Of a stretch of 64,000 nt of DNA, positions 10,821 to 24,630 are shown in pieces. A program made the position numbers and the translations under genes. This stretch comes from Embiotoca jacksoni (taxonomy: Eukaryota > Chordata > Actinopteri > Embiotocidae). The stretch lies in the NCBI GenBank assembly GCA_022577435.1, contig JAKOON010000005.1:6841224-6905223 (forward strand), given 5' to 3'. The notes beneath the pieces are model-generated. The model worked only from the letters and a program-made list of their open reading frames with translations, had not been told where the DNA came from and made no database searches. Every line of letters starts with the position of its first letter. Position 1 is the stretch's first letter.

Positions 10821-12357
10821 AATTGATTCAGTTTTATTACCACTACATTCATGACATTCAATTTGTTTTCGTCCTATGAAGACAAAAAACATCATTATAA
10901 TACAATTTTTAAGAATAACATTTTTGCAACATAGCAGTTAATGCAAAACTTTGATGTCAGTAATAGTCACGCTCATTAGCACGTTCCCACGGTAATGAGA
11001 CAAGTAAACCGGCGCCCTATTTCTGCTTCAGGAGTCTGTCAGACGTTTTCATTTCAGTCCCACTGAAACAGCCAACAAATGCTGCAGCTCAGGTCAAATT
11101 CTTGGCCTCATTATTTGTAACGCAAAGAAATGTGCAGAGATGTTGTTTCCCTGCCCTGTTTGTGTCGTTCTCTGTCTCAAACACTGGTGGCCTGCTGCTG
11201 TTTCCACACGACAAGCTTAGAAACTGTGGAACTTGGTTTGGGAACGTGGCAGAATAATAAGACACGTAGCTGTGTGCTACAATTTCATTTAAATGTACTG
11301 CGTGAAAGTCAAAAAACCTCAGTACAGATTCAGTTTAGTTTAATTAAATACAACTTTATCTATGTCAGGTGAAAACTAAACATGTATAAGTATAAACAAT
11401 TAGAAATACAGTAACCCATGAAGAGAGATTAGAATGATTAACATCAATACTTAATTCATGTGAGCATAATAACTTCAGCTGTTTATATACTGTGTGTTTT
11501 GACCGCTGAATGCAGATAAAGATGGACGAGATGCCTCCAATCCTCTGGTGCATCAGGTTAAAGGACCAGTCCTTCAAAATTCTTATGTCCACAGCTACTT
11601 TACTTGGAGCAGCTGTCAATTACACGTCAATCATGACAACCTGCACACATAAGAGCATCAAAAACCAACACAACAGAAGGGGCGGCACGGTGGTGCAGTG
11701 GTTAGCATTGTCGCCTCACAGCAAAAAGGTTCTGGGTTCGAATCCTGTCCTGGGCCTTTCTGTGCGGAGTTTGCATGTTCTCCCTGTTCCTGCGTGGGTT
11801 CTCTCCGGGTTCTCCGGCTTCCTCCCACCATCCCAAAAAAACATGCACCTCCCCAACTCCTCCTGTCCCCCCGCCTAAGTGTCCTTGGGCAAGACACTGA
11901 ACCCTAAATTGCACCCGATGCTGTACCATCGGTATGTAATGTTAAAAAAAAAAAACCAAAAAAAAACACGCAACTAAGTCTAAAGAACTCGTATCCCGCA
12001 CTTAAAGAAAAACCGACGTACAGCTGAAATAAATATTTTCGTTAGAAGTACTTCATATCAAGTTTGGATAATGTCCCTTTTGCTAACATGTCGAGGGCGG
12101 GGCTTTACAACCGATACTGCAACCAGCCACTAGGGGGTGATCAATTCACTTGAGCTGTCATGTCCTCATTGGCTGTCGATAAAAATGGACTTTGTGTCCT
12201 GGTCTGACAAGTGAAGCCAATGCAGAAGGGCCTCATGATGCAATACCAGTGAGAGCCACAAGGGACCACAAGCCTCATCTTCTCTCATCAAATATAAACG
12301 CAACACATTTTTTCCAGAAGTCATTATGGTGTCAATTCCTAAAAGTCATTCCTTGTG
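10821..12357 (+). repeat. Satellite unit U7
   Basis: This unit is 1537 bp, H1/T1, SINE from 11679 with an intact B box at 11735-11745. It is a near-copy of U2, including GAAAGTCAAA and CTGTTCCTGCG. It ends TCGATAAAA. CTCF-like motif at 12127. Confidence 0.97.
11679..11955 (+). repeat. V-SINE-type retroposon, copy in U7 (intact B box)
   Basis: This is the only other SINE copy with GGTTCGAATCC (11735-11745). The remaining copies read GGTTCAAATCC, or GGTTTAAATCC in U34. It shares its private CTGTTCCTGCG with the U2 copy, which shows that the two units were exchanged as blocks. Confidence 0.88.
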
Positions 12358-13896
12358 AATTGATTCAGTTTTATTACCACTACATTCATGACATTCAATT
12401 TGTTTTCGTCCTATGAAGACAAAAAACATCATTATAATACAATTTTTAAGAATAACATTTTTGCAACATAGCAGTTAATGCAAAACTTTGATGTCAGTAA
12501 TAGTCACGCTCATTAGCACGTTCCCACGGTAATGAGACAAGTAAACCGGCGCCCTATTTCTGCTTCAGGAGTCTGTCAGACGTTTTCATTTCAGTCGCAC
12601 TGAAACAGCCAACAAATGCTGCAGCTCAGGTCGAATTCTTGGCCTCATTATTTGTAAGGCAAAGAAATGTGCAGAGATGTTGTTTCCCTGCCCTGTTTGT
12701 GTCGTTCTCTGTCTCAAACACTGGTGGCCTGCTGCTGTTTCCACACGACAAGCTTAGAAACTGTGGAACTTGGTTTGGGAACGTGGCAGAATAATAAGAC
12801 ACGTAGCTGCGTGCTACAATTTCATTTAAATGTAATGCGTGAAAGTGAAAAAAATCTCAGTACAGATTCAGTTTAGTTTAATTAAATACAACTTTATCTA
12901 TGTCAGGTGAAAACTAAACATGTATAAGTATAAACAATTAGAAATACAGTAACCCATGAAGAGAGATTAGAATGATTAATATCAATACTTAATTCATGTG
13001 AGCATAACAACTTCAGCTGTTTATATACTGTGTGTTTTGACCGCTGAATGCAGATAAAGATGGACGAGATGCCTCCAATCCTCTGGTACATCAGGTTAAA
13101 GGACCAGTCCTTCAAAATTCTTATGTCCACAGCTACTTTACTTGGAGCAGCTGTCAATCACACGTCAATCATGACAACCTGCACACATAAGAGCATCAAA
13201 AACCAACACAACAGGAGGGGCGGCACGGTGGTGCAGTGGTTAGCATTGTCGCCTCACAGCAAAAAGGTTCTGGGTTCAAATCCTGTCCTGGGCCTTTCTG
13301 TGCGGAGTTTGCATGTTCTCCCTGTGCCTGCGTGGGTTCTCTCCGGGTTCTCCGGCTTCCTCCCACCATCCCAAAAAAACATGCACCTCCCCAACTCCTC
13401 CTGTCCCCCCGCCTAAGTGTCCTTGGGCAAGACACTGAACCCTAAATTGCACCCGATGCTGTACCATCGGTATGTAATGTTAAAAAAAAAAAACCAAAAA
13501 AAAAACACGCAACTAAGTCTAAAGAACTCGTATCCCGCACTTAAAGAAAAACCGACGTACAGCTGAAATAAACATTTTCGTTAGAAGTACTTCATATCAA
13601 GTTTGGATAATGTCCCTTTTGCTAACATGTCGAGGGCGGGGTTTTACAACCGATACTGCAACCAGCCACTAGGGGGTGATCAATTCACTTGAGCTGTCAT
13701 GTCCTCATTGGCTGTTGATAAAAATGGACTTTGTGTCCTGGTCTGACAAGTGAAGCCAATGCAGAAGGGCCTCATGATGCAATACCAGTGAGAGCCACAA
13801 GGGACCACAAGCCTCATCTTCTCTCATCAAATATAAACGCAACACATTTTTTCCAGAAGTCATTATGGTGTCAATTCCTAAAAGTCATTCCTTGTG
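12358..13896 (+). repeat. Satellite unit U8
   Basis: This unit is 1539 bp, H1/T1, SINE from 13217, of the same type as U4 (GGAGGGGCGG before the SINE). It has a private TGGTACATCAGG, otherwise seen only in U15 and U16. CTCF-like motif at 13666. Confidence 0.97.
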
Positions 13897-15434
13897 AGTT
13901 GATTCAGTTTTATTACCACTACATTCATGACATTCAATTTGTTTTAGTCCTATGAAGACAAAAAACATCATTATAATACAATTTTTAAGAATAACATTTT
14001 TGCAACATAGCAGTTAATGCAAAACTTTGATGTCAGTAATAGTCACGCTCATTAGCACGTTCCCACGGTAATGAGACAATTAAACCGGCGCCCTATTTCT
14101 GCTTCAGGAGTCTGTCAGACGTTTTCATTTCAGTCGCACTGAAACAGCCAACAAATGCTGCAGCTCAGGTCGAATTCTTGGCCTCATTATTTGTAACGCA
14201 AAGAAATGTGCAGAGATGTTGTTTCCCTGCCCTGTTTGTGTCGTTCTCTGTCTCAAACACTGGTGGCCTGCTGCTGTTTCCACACGACAAGCTCAGAAAC
14301 TGTGGAACTTGGTTTGGGAACGTGGCAGAATAATAAGACACGTAGCTGTGTGCTACAATTTCATTTAAATGTACTGCGTGAAAGTGAAAAAACCTCAGTA
14401 CAGATTCAGTTTAGTTTAATTAAATACAACTTTATCTATGTCAGGTGAAAACTAAACATGTTTAAGTATAAACAATTAGAAATACAGTAACCCATGAAGA
14501 GAGATTAGAATGATTCACATCAATACTTAATTCATGTGAGCATAATAACTTCAGCTGTTTATATACTGTGTGTTTTGACCGCTGAATGCAGATAAAGATG
14601 GACGAGATGCCTCCAATCCTCTGGTGCATCAGGTTAAAGGACCAGTCCTTCAAAATTCTTATGTCCACAGCTACTGTACTTGGAGCAGCTGTCAATTACA
14701 CGTCAATCATGACAACCTGCACACATAAGAGCATCAAAAACCAACACAACAGAAGGGGCGGCACGGTGGTGCAGTGGTTAGCATTGTCGCCTCACAGCAA
14801 AAAGGTTCTGGGTTCAAATCCTGTCCTGGGCCTTTCTGTGCGGAGTTTGCATGTTCTCCCTGTGCCTGCGTGGGTTCTCTCCGGGTTCTCCGGCTTCCTC
14901 CCACCATCCCAAAAAAACATGCACCTCCCCAACTCCTCCTGTCCCCCCGCCTAAGTGTCCTTGGGCAAGACACTGAACCCTAAATTGCACCCGATGCTGT
15001 ACCATCGGTATGTAATGTTAAAAAAAAAAAACCAAAAAAAAAACACGCAACTAAGTCTAAAGAACTCGTATCCCGCACTTAAAGAAAAACCGACGTACAG
15101 CTGAAATAAATATTTTCGTTAGAAGTACTTCATATCAAGTTTGGATAATGTCCCTTTTGCTAACATGTCGAGGGCGGGGCTTTACAACCGATACTGCAAC
15201 CAGCCACTAGGGGGTGATCAATTCACTTGAGCTGTCATGTCCTCATTGGCTGTTGATAAAAATGGACTTTGTGTCCTGGTCTGACAAGTGAAGCCAATGC
15301 AGAAGGGCCTCATGATGCAATACCAGTGAGAGCCACAAGGGACCACAAGCCTCATCTTCTCTCATCAAATATAAACGCAACACATTTTTTCCAGAAGTCA
15401 TTATGGTGTCAATTCCTAAAAGTCATTCCTTGTG
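13897..15434 (+). repeat. Satellite unit U9
   Basis: This unit is 1538 bp and starts AGTTGATTCAG. H1/T1, SINE from 14755. It is of the same type as U5 (ACTGTACTTGG, TTCACATCAA, AGCTCAG) and lies 6154 bp from it. CTCF-like motif at 15204. Confidence 0.97.
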
Positions 15435-16972
15435 AATTGATTCAGTTTTATTACCACTACATTCATGACATTCAATTTGTTTTCGTCCTATGAAGACAAA
15501 AAACATCATTATAATACAATTTTTAAGAATAACATTTTTGCAACATAGCAGTTAATGCAAAACTTTGATGTCAGTAATAGTCACGCTCATTAGCACGTTC
15601 CCACGGTAATGAGACAAGTAAACCGGCGCCCTATTTCTGCTTCAGGAGTCTGTCAGACGTTTTCATTTCAGTCGCACTGAAACAGCCAACAAATGCTGCA
15701 GCTCAGGTCGAAATCTTGGCCTCATTATTTGTAACGCAAAGAAATGTGCAGAGATGTTGTTTCCCTGCCCCGTTTGTGTCGTTCTCTGTCTCAAACACTG
15801 GTGGCCTGCTGCTGTTTCCACACGACAAGCTCAGAAACTGTGGAACTTGGTTTGGGAACGTGGCAGAATAATAAGACACGTAGCTGTGTGCTACAATTTC
15901 ATTTAAATGTACTGCGTGAAAGTGAAAAAAACCTCAGTACAGATTCAGTTTAGTTTAATTAAATACAACTTTATCTATGTCAGGTGAAAACTAAACATGT
16001 ATAAGTATAAACAATTAGAAATACAGTAACCCATGAAGAGAGATTAGAATGATTAATATCAATACTTAATTCATGTGAGCATAATAACTTCAGCTGTTTA
16101 TATACTGTGTGTTTTGACCGCTGAATGCAGATAAAGATGGACGAGATGCCTCCAATCCTCTGGTGCATCAGGTTAAAGGACCAGTCCTTCAAAATTCTTA
16201 TGTCCACAGCTACTTTACTTGGAGCAGCTGTCAATTACACGTCAATCATGACAACCTGCACACATAAGAGCATCAAAAACCAACACAACAGAAGGGGCGG
16301 CACGGTGGTGCAGTGGTTAGCATTGTCGCCTCACAGCAAAAAGGTTCTGGGTTCAAATCCTGTCCTGGGCCTTTCTGTGCGGAGTTTGCATGTTCTCCCT
16401 GTGCCTGCGTGGGTTCTCTCCGGGTTCTCCGGCTTCCTCCCACCATCCCAAAAAAACATGCACCTCCCCAACTCCTCCTGTCCCCCCGCCTAAGTGTCCT
16501 TGGGCAAGACACTGAACCCTAAATTGCACCCGATGCTGTACCATCGGTATGTAATGTTAAAAAAAAAAAACCAAAAAAAAACACGCAACTAAGTCTAAAG
16601 AACTCGTATCCCGCACTTAAAGAAAAACCGACGTACAGCTGAAATAAATATTTTCGTTAGAAGTACTTCATATCAAGTTTGGATAATGTCCCTTTTGCTA
16701 ACATGTCGAGGGCGGGGCTTTACAACCGATACTGCAACCAGCCACTAGGGGGTGATCAATTCACTTGAGCTGTCATGTCCTCATTGGCTGTCGATAAAAA
16801 TGGACTTTGTGTCCTGGTCTGACAAGTGAAGCCAATGCAGAAGGGCCTCATGATGCAATACCAGTGAGAGCCACAAGGGACCACAAGCCTCATCTTCTCT
16901 CATCAAATATAAACACAACACATTTTTTCCAGAAGTCATTATGGTGTCAATTCCTAAAAGTCATTCCTTGTG
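15435..16972 (+). repeat. Satellite unit U10
   Basis: This unit is 1538 bp, H1/T1, SINE from 16294. It carries GGTCGAAATCTTGG and TGCCCCGTTTG, both shared only with U12. It ends TCGATAAAA. CTCF-like motif at 16742. Confidence 0.97.
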
Positions 16973-18511
16973 AATTGATTCAGTTTTATTACCACTACAT
17001 TCATGACATTCAATTTGTTTTCGTCCTATGAAGACAAAAAACATCATTATAATACAATTTTTAAGAATAACATTTTTGCAACATAGCAGTTAATGCAAAA
17101 CTTTGATGTCAGTAATAGTCACGCTCATTAGCACGTTCCCACGGTAATGAGACAAGGAAACCGGCGCCCTATTTCTGCTTCAGGAGTCTGTCAGACGTTT
17201 TCATTTCAGTCGCACTGAAACAGCCAACAAATGCTGCAGCTCAGGTCGAATTCTTGGCCTCATTATTTGTAAGGCAAAGAAATGTGCAGAGATGTTGTTT
17301 CCCTGCCCTGTTTGTGTCGTTCTCTGTCTCAAACACTGGTGGCCTGCTGCTGTTTCCACACGACAAGCTTAGAAACTGTGCAACTTGGTTTGGGAACGTG
17401 GCAGAATAATAAGACACGTAGCTGCGTGCTACAATTTCATTTAAATGTAATGCGTGAAAGTGAAAAAAATCTCAGTACAGATTCAGTTTAGTTTAATTAA
17501 ATACAACTTTATCTATGTCAGGTGAAAACTAAACATGTATAAGTATAAACAATTAGAAATACAGTAACCCATGAAGAGAGATTAGAATGATTAATATCAA
17601 TACTTAATTCATGTGAGCATAATAACTTCAGCTGTTTATATACTGTGTGTTTTGACCGCTGAATGCAGATAAAGATGGACGAGATGCCTCCAATCCTCTG
17701 GTGCATCAGGTTAAAGGACCAGTCCTTCAAAATTCTTATGTCCACAGCTACTTTACTTGGAGCAGCTGTCAATCACACGTCAATCATGACAACCTGCACA
17801 CATAAGAGCATCAAAAACCAACACAACAGGAGGGGCGGCACGGTGGTGCAGTGGTTAGCATTGTCGCCTCACAGCAAAAAGGTTCTGGGTTCAAATCCTG
17901 TCCTGGGCCTTTCTGTGCGGAGTTTGCATGTTCTCCCTGTGCCTGCGTGGGTTCTCTCCGGGTTCTCCGGCTTCCTCCCACCATCCCAAAAAAACATGCA
18001 CCTCCCCAACTCCTCCTGTCCCCCCGCCTAAGTGTCCTTGGGCAAGACACTGAACCCTAAATTGCACCCGATGCTGTACCATCGGTATGTAATGTTAAAA
18101 AAAAAAAACCAAAAAAAAAACACGCAACTAAGTCTAAAGAACTCGTATCCCGCACTTAAAGAAAAACCGACGTACAGCTGAAATAAATATTTTCGTTAGA
18201 AGTACTTCATATCAAGTTTGGATAATGTCCCTTTTGCTAACATGTCGAGGGCGGGGCTTTACAACCGATACTGCAACCAGCCACTAGGGGGTGATCAATT
18301 CACTTGAGCTGTCATGTCCTCATTGGCTGTTGATAAAAATGGACTTTGTGTCCTGGTCTGACAAGTGAAGCCAATGCAGAAGGGCCTCATGATGCAATAC
18401 CAGTGAGAGCCACAAGGGACCACAAGCCTCATCTTCTCTCATCAAATATAAACGCAACACATTTTTTCCAGAAGTCATTATGGTGTCAATTCCTAAAAGT
18501 CATTCCTTGTG
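16973..18511 (+). repeat. Satellite unit U11
   Basis: This unit is 1539 bp, H1/T1, SINE from 17832. It has CTGTGCAACTTGG, shared only with U13. A private ACAAGGAAACC distinguishes it from U13. CTCF-like motif at 18281. Confidence 0.97.
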
Positions 18512-20049
18512 AATTGATTCAGTTTTATTACCACTACATTCATGACATTCAATTTGTTTTCGTCCTATGAAGACAAAAAACATCATTATAATACAATTTT
18601 TAAGAATAACATTTTTGCAACATAGCAGTTAATGCAAAACTTTGATGTCAGTAATAGTCACGCTCATTAGCACGTTCCCACGGTAATGAGACAAGTAAAC
18701 CGGCGCCCTATTTCTGCTTCAGGAGTCTGTCAGACGTTTTCATTTCAGTCGCACTGAAACAGCCAACAAATGCTGCAGCTCAGGTCGAAATCTTGGCCTC
18801 ATTATTTGTAACGCAAAGAAATGTGCAGAGATGTTGTTTCCCTGCCCCGTTTGTGTCGTTCTCTGTCTCAAACACTGGTGGCCTGCTGCTGTTTCCACAC
18901 GACAAGCTCAGAAACTGTGGAACTTGGTTTGGGAACGTGGCAGAATAATAAGACACGTAGCTGTGTGCTACAATTTCATTTAAATGTACTGCGTGAAAGT
19001 GAAAAAAACCTCAGTACAGATTCAGTTTAGTTTAATTAAATACAACTTTATCTATGTCAGGTGAAAACTAAACATGTATAAGTATAAACAATTAGAAATA
19101 CAGTAACCCATGAAGAGAGATTAGAATGATTAATATCAATACTTAATTCATGTGAGCATAATAACTTCAGCTGTTTATATACTGTGTGTTTTGACCGCTG
19201 AATGCAGATAAAGATGGACGAGATGCCTCCAATCCTCTGGTGCATCAGGTTAAAGGACCAGTCCTTCAAAATTCTTATGTCCACAGCTACTTTACTTGGA
19301 GCAGCTGTCAATTACACGTCAATCATGACAACCTGCACACATAAGAGCATCAAAAACCAACACAACAGAAGGGGCGGCACGGTGGTGCAGTGGTTAGCAT
19401 TGTCGCCTCACAGCAAAAAGGTTCTGGGTTCAAATCCTGTCCTGGGCCTTTCTGTGCGGAGTTTGCATGTTCTCCCTGTGCCTGCGTGGGTTCTCTCCGG
19501 GTTCTCCGGCTTCCTCCCACCATCCCAAAAAAACATGCACCTCCCCAACTCCTCCTGTCCCCCCGCCTAAGTGTCCTTGGGCAAGACACTGAACCCTAAA
19601 TTGCACCCGATGCTGTACCATCGGTATGTAATGTTAAAAAAAAAAAACCAAAAAAAAACACGCAACTAAGTCTAAAGAACTCGTATCCCGCACTTAAAGA
19701 AAAACCGACGTACAGCTGAAATAAATATTTTCGTTAGAAGTACTTCATATCAAGTTTGGATAATGTCCCTTTTGCTAACATGTCGAGGGCGGGGCTTTAC
19801 AACCGATACTGCAACCAGCCACTAGGGGGTGATCAATTCACTTGAGCTGTCATGTCCTCATTGGCTGTCGATAAAAATGGACTTTGTGTCCTGGTCTGAC
19901 AAGTGAAGCCAATGCAGAAGGGCCTCATGATGCAATACCAGTGAGAGCCACAAGGGACCACAAGCCTCATCTTCTCTCATCAAATATAAACACAACACAT
20001 TTTTTCCAGAAGTCATTATGGTGTCAATTCCTAAAAGTCATTCCTTGTG
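18512..20049 (+). repeat. Satellite unit U12
   Basis: This unit is 1538 bp, H1/T1, SINE from 19371. It is a near-identical copy of U10, 3077 bp away. CTCF-like motif at 19819. Confidence 0.97.
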
Positions 20050-21588
20050 AATTGATTCAGTTTTATTACCACTACATTCATGACATTCAATTTGTTTTCG
20101 TCCTATGAAGACAAAAAACATCATTATAATACAATTTTTAAGAATAACATTTTTGCAACATAGCAGTTAATGCAAAACTTTGATGTCAGTAATAGTCACG
20201 CTCATTAGCACGTTCCCACGGTAATGAGACAAGTAAACCGGCGCCCTATTTCTGCTTCAGGAGTCTGTCAGACGTTTTCATTTCAGTCGCACTGAAACAG
20301 CCAACAAATGCTGCAGCTCAGGTCGAATTCTTGGCCTCATTATTTGTAAGGCAAAGAAATGTGCAGAGATGTTGTTTCCCTGCCCTGTTTGTGTCGTTCT
20401 CTGTCTCAAACACTGGTGGCCTGCTGCTGTTTCCACACGACAAGCTTAGAAACTGTGCAACTTGGTTTGGGAACGTGGCAGAATAATAAGACACGTAGCT
20501 GCGTGCTACAATTTCATTTAAATGTAATGCGTGAAAGTGAAAAAAATCTCAGTACAGATTCAGTTTAGTTTAATTAAATACAACTTTATCTATGTCAGGT
20601 GAAAACTAAACATGTATAAGTATAAACAATTAGAAATACAGTAACCCATGAAGAGAGATTAGAATGATTAATATCAATACTTAATTCATGTGAGCATAAT
20701 AACTTCAGCTGTTTATATACTGTGTGTTTTGACCGCTGAATGCAGATAAAGATGGACGAGATGCCTCCAATCCTCTGGTGCATCAGATTAAAGGACCAGT
20801 CCTTCAAAATTCTTATGTCCACAGCTACTTTACTTGGAGCAGCTGTCAATCACACGTCAATCATGACAACCTGCACACATAAGAGCATCAAAAACCAACA
20901 CAACAGGAGGGGCGGCACGGTGGTGCAGTGGTTAGCATTGTCGCCTCACAGCAAAAAGGTTCTGGGTTCAAATCCTGTCCTGGGCCTTTCTGTGCGGAGT
21001 TTGCATGTTCTCCCTGTGCCTGCGTGGGTTCTCTCCGGGTTCTCCGGCTTCCTCCCACCATCCCAAAAAAACATGCACCTCCCCAACTCCTCCTGTCCCC
21101 CCGCCTAAGTGTCCTTGGGCAAGACACTGAACCCTAAATTGCACCCGATGCTGTACCATCGGTATGTAATGTTAAAAAAAAAAACCCAAAAAAAAAACAC
21201 GCAACTAAGTCTAAAGAACTCGTATCCCGCACTTAAAGAAAAACCGACGTACAGCTGAAATAAATATTTTCGTTAGAAGTACTTCATATCAAGTTTGGAT
21301 AATGTCCCTTTTGCTAACATGTCGAGGGCGGGGTTTTACAACCGATACTGCAACCAGCCACTAGGGGGTGATCAATTCACTTGAGCTGTCATGTCCTCAT
21401 TGGCTGTTGATAAAAATGGACTTTGTGTCCTGGTCTGACAAGTGAAGCCAATGCAGAAGGGCCTCATGATGCAATACCAGTGAGAGCCACAAGGGACCAC
21501 AAGCCTCATCTTCTCTCATCAAATATAAACGCAACACATTTTTTCCATAAGTCATTATGGTGTCAATTCCTAAAAGTCATTCCTTGTG
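20050..21588 (+). repeat. Satellite unit U13
   Basis: This unit is 1539 bp, H1/T1, SINE from 20909. It is a near-identical copy of U11. It also has CATCAGATTAAAG, shared with U4, so it is a patchwork of U11-like and U4-like sequence. CTCF-like motif at 21358. Confidence 0.97.
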
Positions 21589-23115
21589 AGTTGATTCAGT
21601 TTTATTACCACTACATTCATGACATTCAATTTGTTTTAGTCCTATGAAGACAAAAAACATCATTATAATACAATTTTTAAGAATAACATTTTTGCAACAT
21701 AGCAGTTAATGCAAAACTTTGATGTCAGTAATAGTCACGCTCATTAGCACGTTCCCACGGTAATGAGACAAGTAAACCGGCGCCCTATTTCTGCTTCAGG
21801 AGTCTGTCAGACGTTTTCATTTCAGTCCCACTGAAACAGCCAACAAATGCTGCAGCTCAGATCGAATTCTTGGCCTCATTATTTGTAACGCAAAGAAATG
21901 TGCAGAGATGTTGTTTCCCTGCCCTGTTTGTGTCGTTCTCTGTCTCAAACACTGGTGGCCTGCTGCTGTTTCCACACGACAAGCTTAGAAACTGTGGAAC
22001 TTGGTTTGGGAACGTGGCAGAATAATAAGACACGTAGCTGCGTGCTACAATTTCATTTAAATGTAATGCGTGAAAGTGAAAAAAATCTCAGTACAGATTC
22101 AGTTTAGTTTAATTAAATACAACTTTATCTATGTCAGGTGAAAACTAAACATGTTTAAGTATAAACAATTAGAAATACAGTAACCCATGAAGAGAGATTA
22201 GAAAGATTAATATCAATACTTAATTCATGTGAGCATAATAACTTCAGCTGTTTATATACTGTGTGTTTTGACCGCTGAATGCAGATAAAGATGGACGAGA
22301 TGCCTCCAATCCTCTGGTGCATCAGGTTAAAGGACCAGTCCTTCAAAATTCTTATGTCCACAGCTACTTTACTTGGAGCAGCTGTCAATCACACGTCAAT
22401 CATGACACCCTGCACACATAAGAGCATCAAAAACCAACACAACAGAAGGGGCGGCACGGTGGTGCAGTGTTTAGCATTGTCGCCTCACAGCAAAAAGGTT
22501 CTGGGTTCAAATCCTGTCCTGGGCCTTTCTGTGCGGAGTTTGCATGTTCTCCCTGTGCCTGCGTGGGTTCTCGCCGGGTTCTCCGGCTTCCTCCCACCAT
22601 CCCAAAAAAACATGCACCTCCCCAACTCCTCCTGTCCCCCCGCCTAAGTGTCCTTGGGCAAGACACTGAACCCTAAATTGCACCCGATGCTGTACCATCG
22701 GTATGTAATGTTAAAAAAAAAAAACACGCAACTAAGTCTAAAGAACTCGTATCCCGCACTTAAAGAAAAACCGACGTACAGCTGAAATAAATATTTTCGT
22801 TAGAAGTACTTCATATCAAGTTTGGATAATGTCCCTTTTGCTAACATGTCGAGGGCGGGGTTTTACAACCGATACTGCAACCAGCCACTAGGGGGTGATC
22901 AATTCACTTGAGCTGTCATGTCCTCATTGGCTGTCGATAAAAATGGACTTTGTGTCCTGGTCTGACAAGTGAAGCCAATGCAGAAGGGCCTCATGATGCA
23001 ATACCAGTGAGAGCCACAAGGGACCACAAGCCTCATCTTCTATCATCAAATATAAACGCAACACATTTTTTCCAGAAGTCATTATGGTGTCAATTCCTAA
23101 AAGTCATTCCTTGTG
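21589..23115 (+). repeat. Satellite unit U14 (last unit of the left domain)
   Basis: This unit is 1527 bp, H1/T1, SINE from 22448. It is shorter because the tail poly-A is a single uninterrupted run. The SINE A box is damaged (GCAGTGT in place of GCAGTGG). It has the first TTAGAAAGATTAA, a variant typical of the right domain. CTCF-like motif at 22885. Confidence 0.97.
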
Positions 23116-24630
23116 AATTGATTCAGTTTTATTACCACTACATTCATGACATTCAATTTGTTTTCATCCTATGAAGACAAAAAACATCATTATAATACAA
23201 TTTTAAAGAATAACATTTTTGCAACATAGCAGTTAATGCAAAACTTTGATGTCAGTAATAGTCACGCTCATTAGCACGTTCCCACGGTAATGAGACAAGT
23301 AAACCGGCGCCCTATTTCTGCTTCAGGAGTCTGTCAGACGTTTTCATTTCAGTCCCACTGAAACAGCCAACAAATGCTGCAGCTCAGGTCAAATTCTTGG
23401 CCTCATTATTTGTAACGCAAAGAAATGTGCAGAGATGTTGTTTCCCTGCCCTGTTTGTGTCGTTCTCTGTCTCAAACACTGGTGGCCTGCTGCTGTTTCC
23501 ACACGGCAAGCTTAGAAACTGTGGAACTTGGTTTGGGAACGTGGCAGAATAATAAGACACGTAGCTGTGTGCTACAATTTCATTTAAATGTACTGCGTGA
23601 AAGTGAAAAAAAATCCCAGTACAGATTCAGTTTAGTTTAGTTAAATACAACTTTATCTATGTCAGGTGAAAACTAAACATGTATAAGTATAAACAATTAG
23701 AAATACAGTAACCCATGAAGAGAGATTAGAAAGATTAATATCAATACTTAATTCATGTGAGCATAATAACTTCAGCTGTTTATATACTGTGTGTTTTGAC
23801 CGCTGAATGCAGATAAAGATGGACGAGATGCCTCCAATCCTCTGGTACATCAGGTTAAAGGACCGGTCCTTCAAAATTCTTATGTCCACAGCTACTTTAC
23901 TTGGAGCAGCTGTCAATCACACGTCAATCATGACAACCTGCACACATAAGAGCATCAAAAACCAACACAACAGAAGGGGCGGAACGGTGGTGCAGTGGTT
24001 AGCATTGTCGCCTCACAGCAAAAAGGTTCTGGGTTCAAATCCTGTCCTGGGCCTTTCTGTGCGGAGTTTGCATGTTCTCCCTGTGTCTGCGTGGGTTCTC
24101 TCCGGGTTCTCCGGCTTCCTCCCACCATCCAAAAAAACATGCTCCTCCTGTCCCCCTGCCTGAGTGTCCTTGGGCAAGAAACTGAACCCTAAAGTGCTCC
24201 CGATGCTGTACCATCAGCATGCAATGTTAAAGGAAAACAGAAAGCATTTAAGTTTAAACACTCAGATATAGCACTTAAAGTAAAATCAACGTACACCTCA
24301 AATAAACATTTTCGTTAGAAGCACTTCATATCAAGTTTTGATAATGTGCCTTTTGCTAACATGTCGAGGGCGGGGTTTTACAACCGATACTGCAACCAGC
24401 CACTAGGGGGTGATCAATTCACTTGAGCTGTCATGTCCTCATTGGCTGTTGATAAAAATGGACTTTGTGTCCTGGTCTGACAAGTGAAGCCAATGCAGAA
24501 GGGCCTCATGATGCAATACCAGTGAGAGCCACAAGGGACCACAAGCCTCATCTTCTCTCATCAAATATAAACACAACACATTTTTTCCAGAAGTCATTAT
24601 GGTGTCAATTCCTAAAAGTCATTCCTTGTG
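23116..24630 (+). repeat. Satellite unit U15 (domain boundary, T3 tail)
   Basis: This unit is 1515 bp, head H1-like, SINE from 23976 with a 12-bp internal loss and tail T3. The following 60 bp are also divergent, and it has AGTTTTGATAATGTGCC. T3 is otherwise found only in U33 and U35 at the far right. CTCF-like motif at 24400. Confidence 0.97.
23976..24233 (+). repeat. V-SINE-type retroposon, shortened copy in U15
   Basis: Relative to the U2 copy, about 12 bp are missing between ACATGC and CTCCTGTCCC, and the tail is T3 (CAGCATGCAATGTTAAAGG) without a poly-A run. The same deletion is present in U33 (from 51520) and U35 (from 54560), so it arose once. Confidence 0.85.
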
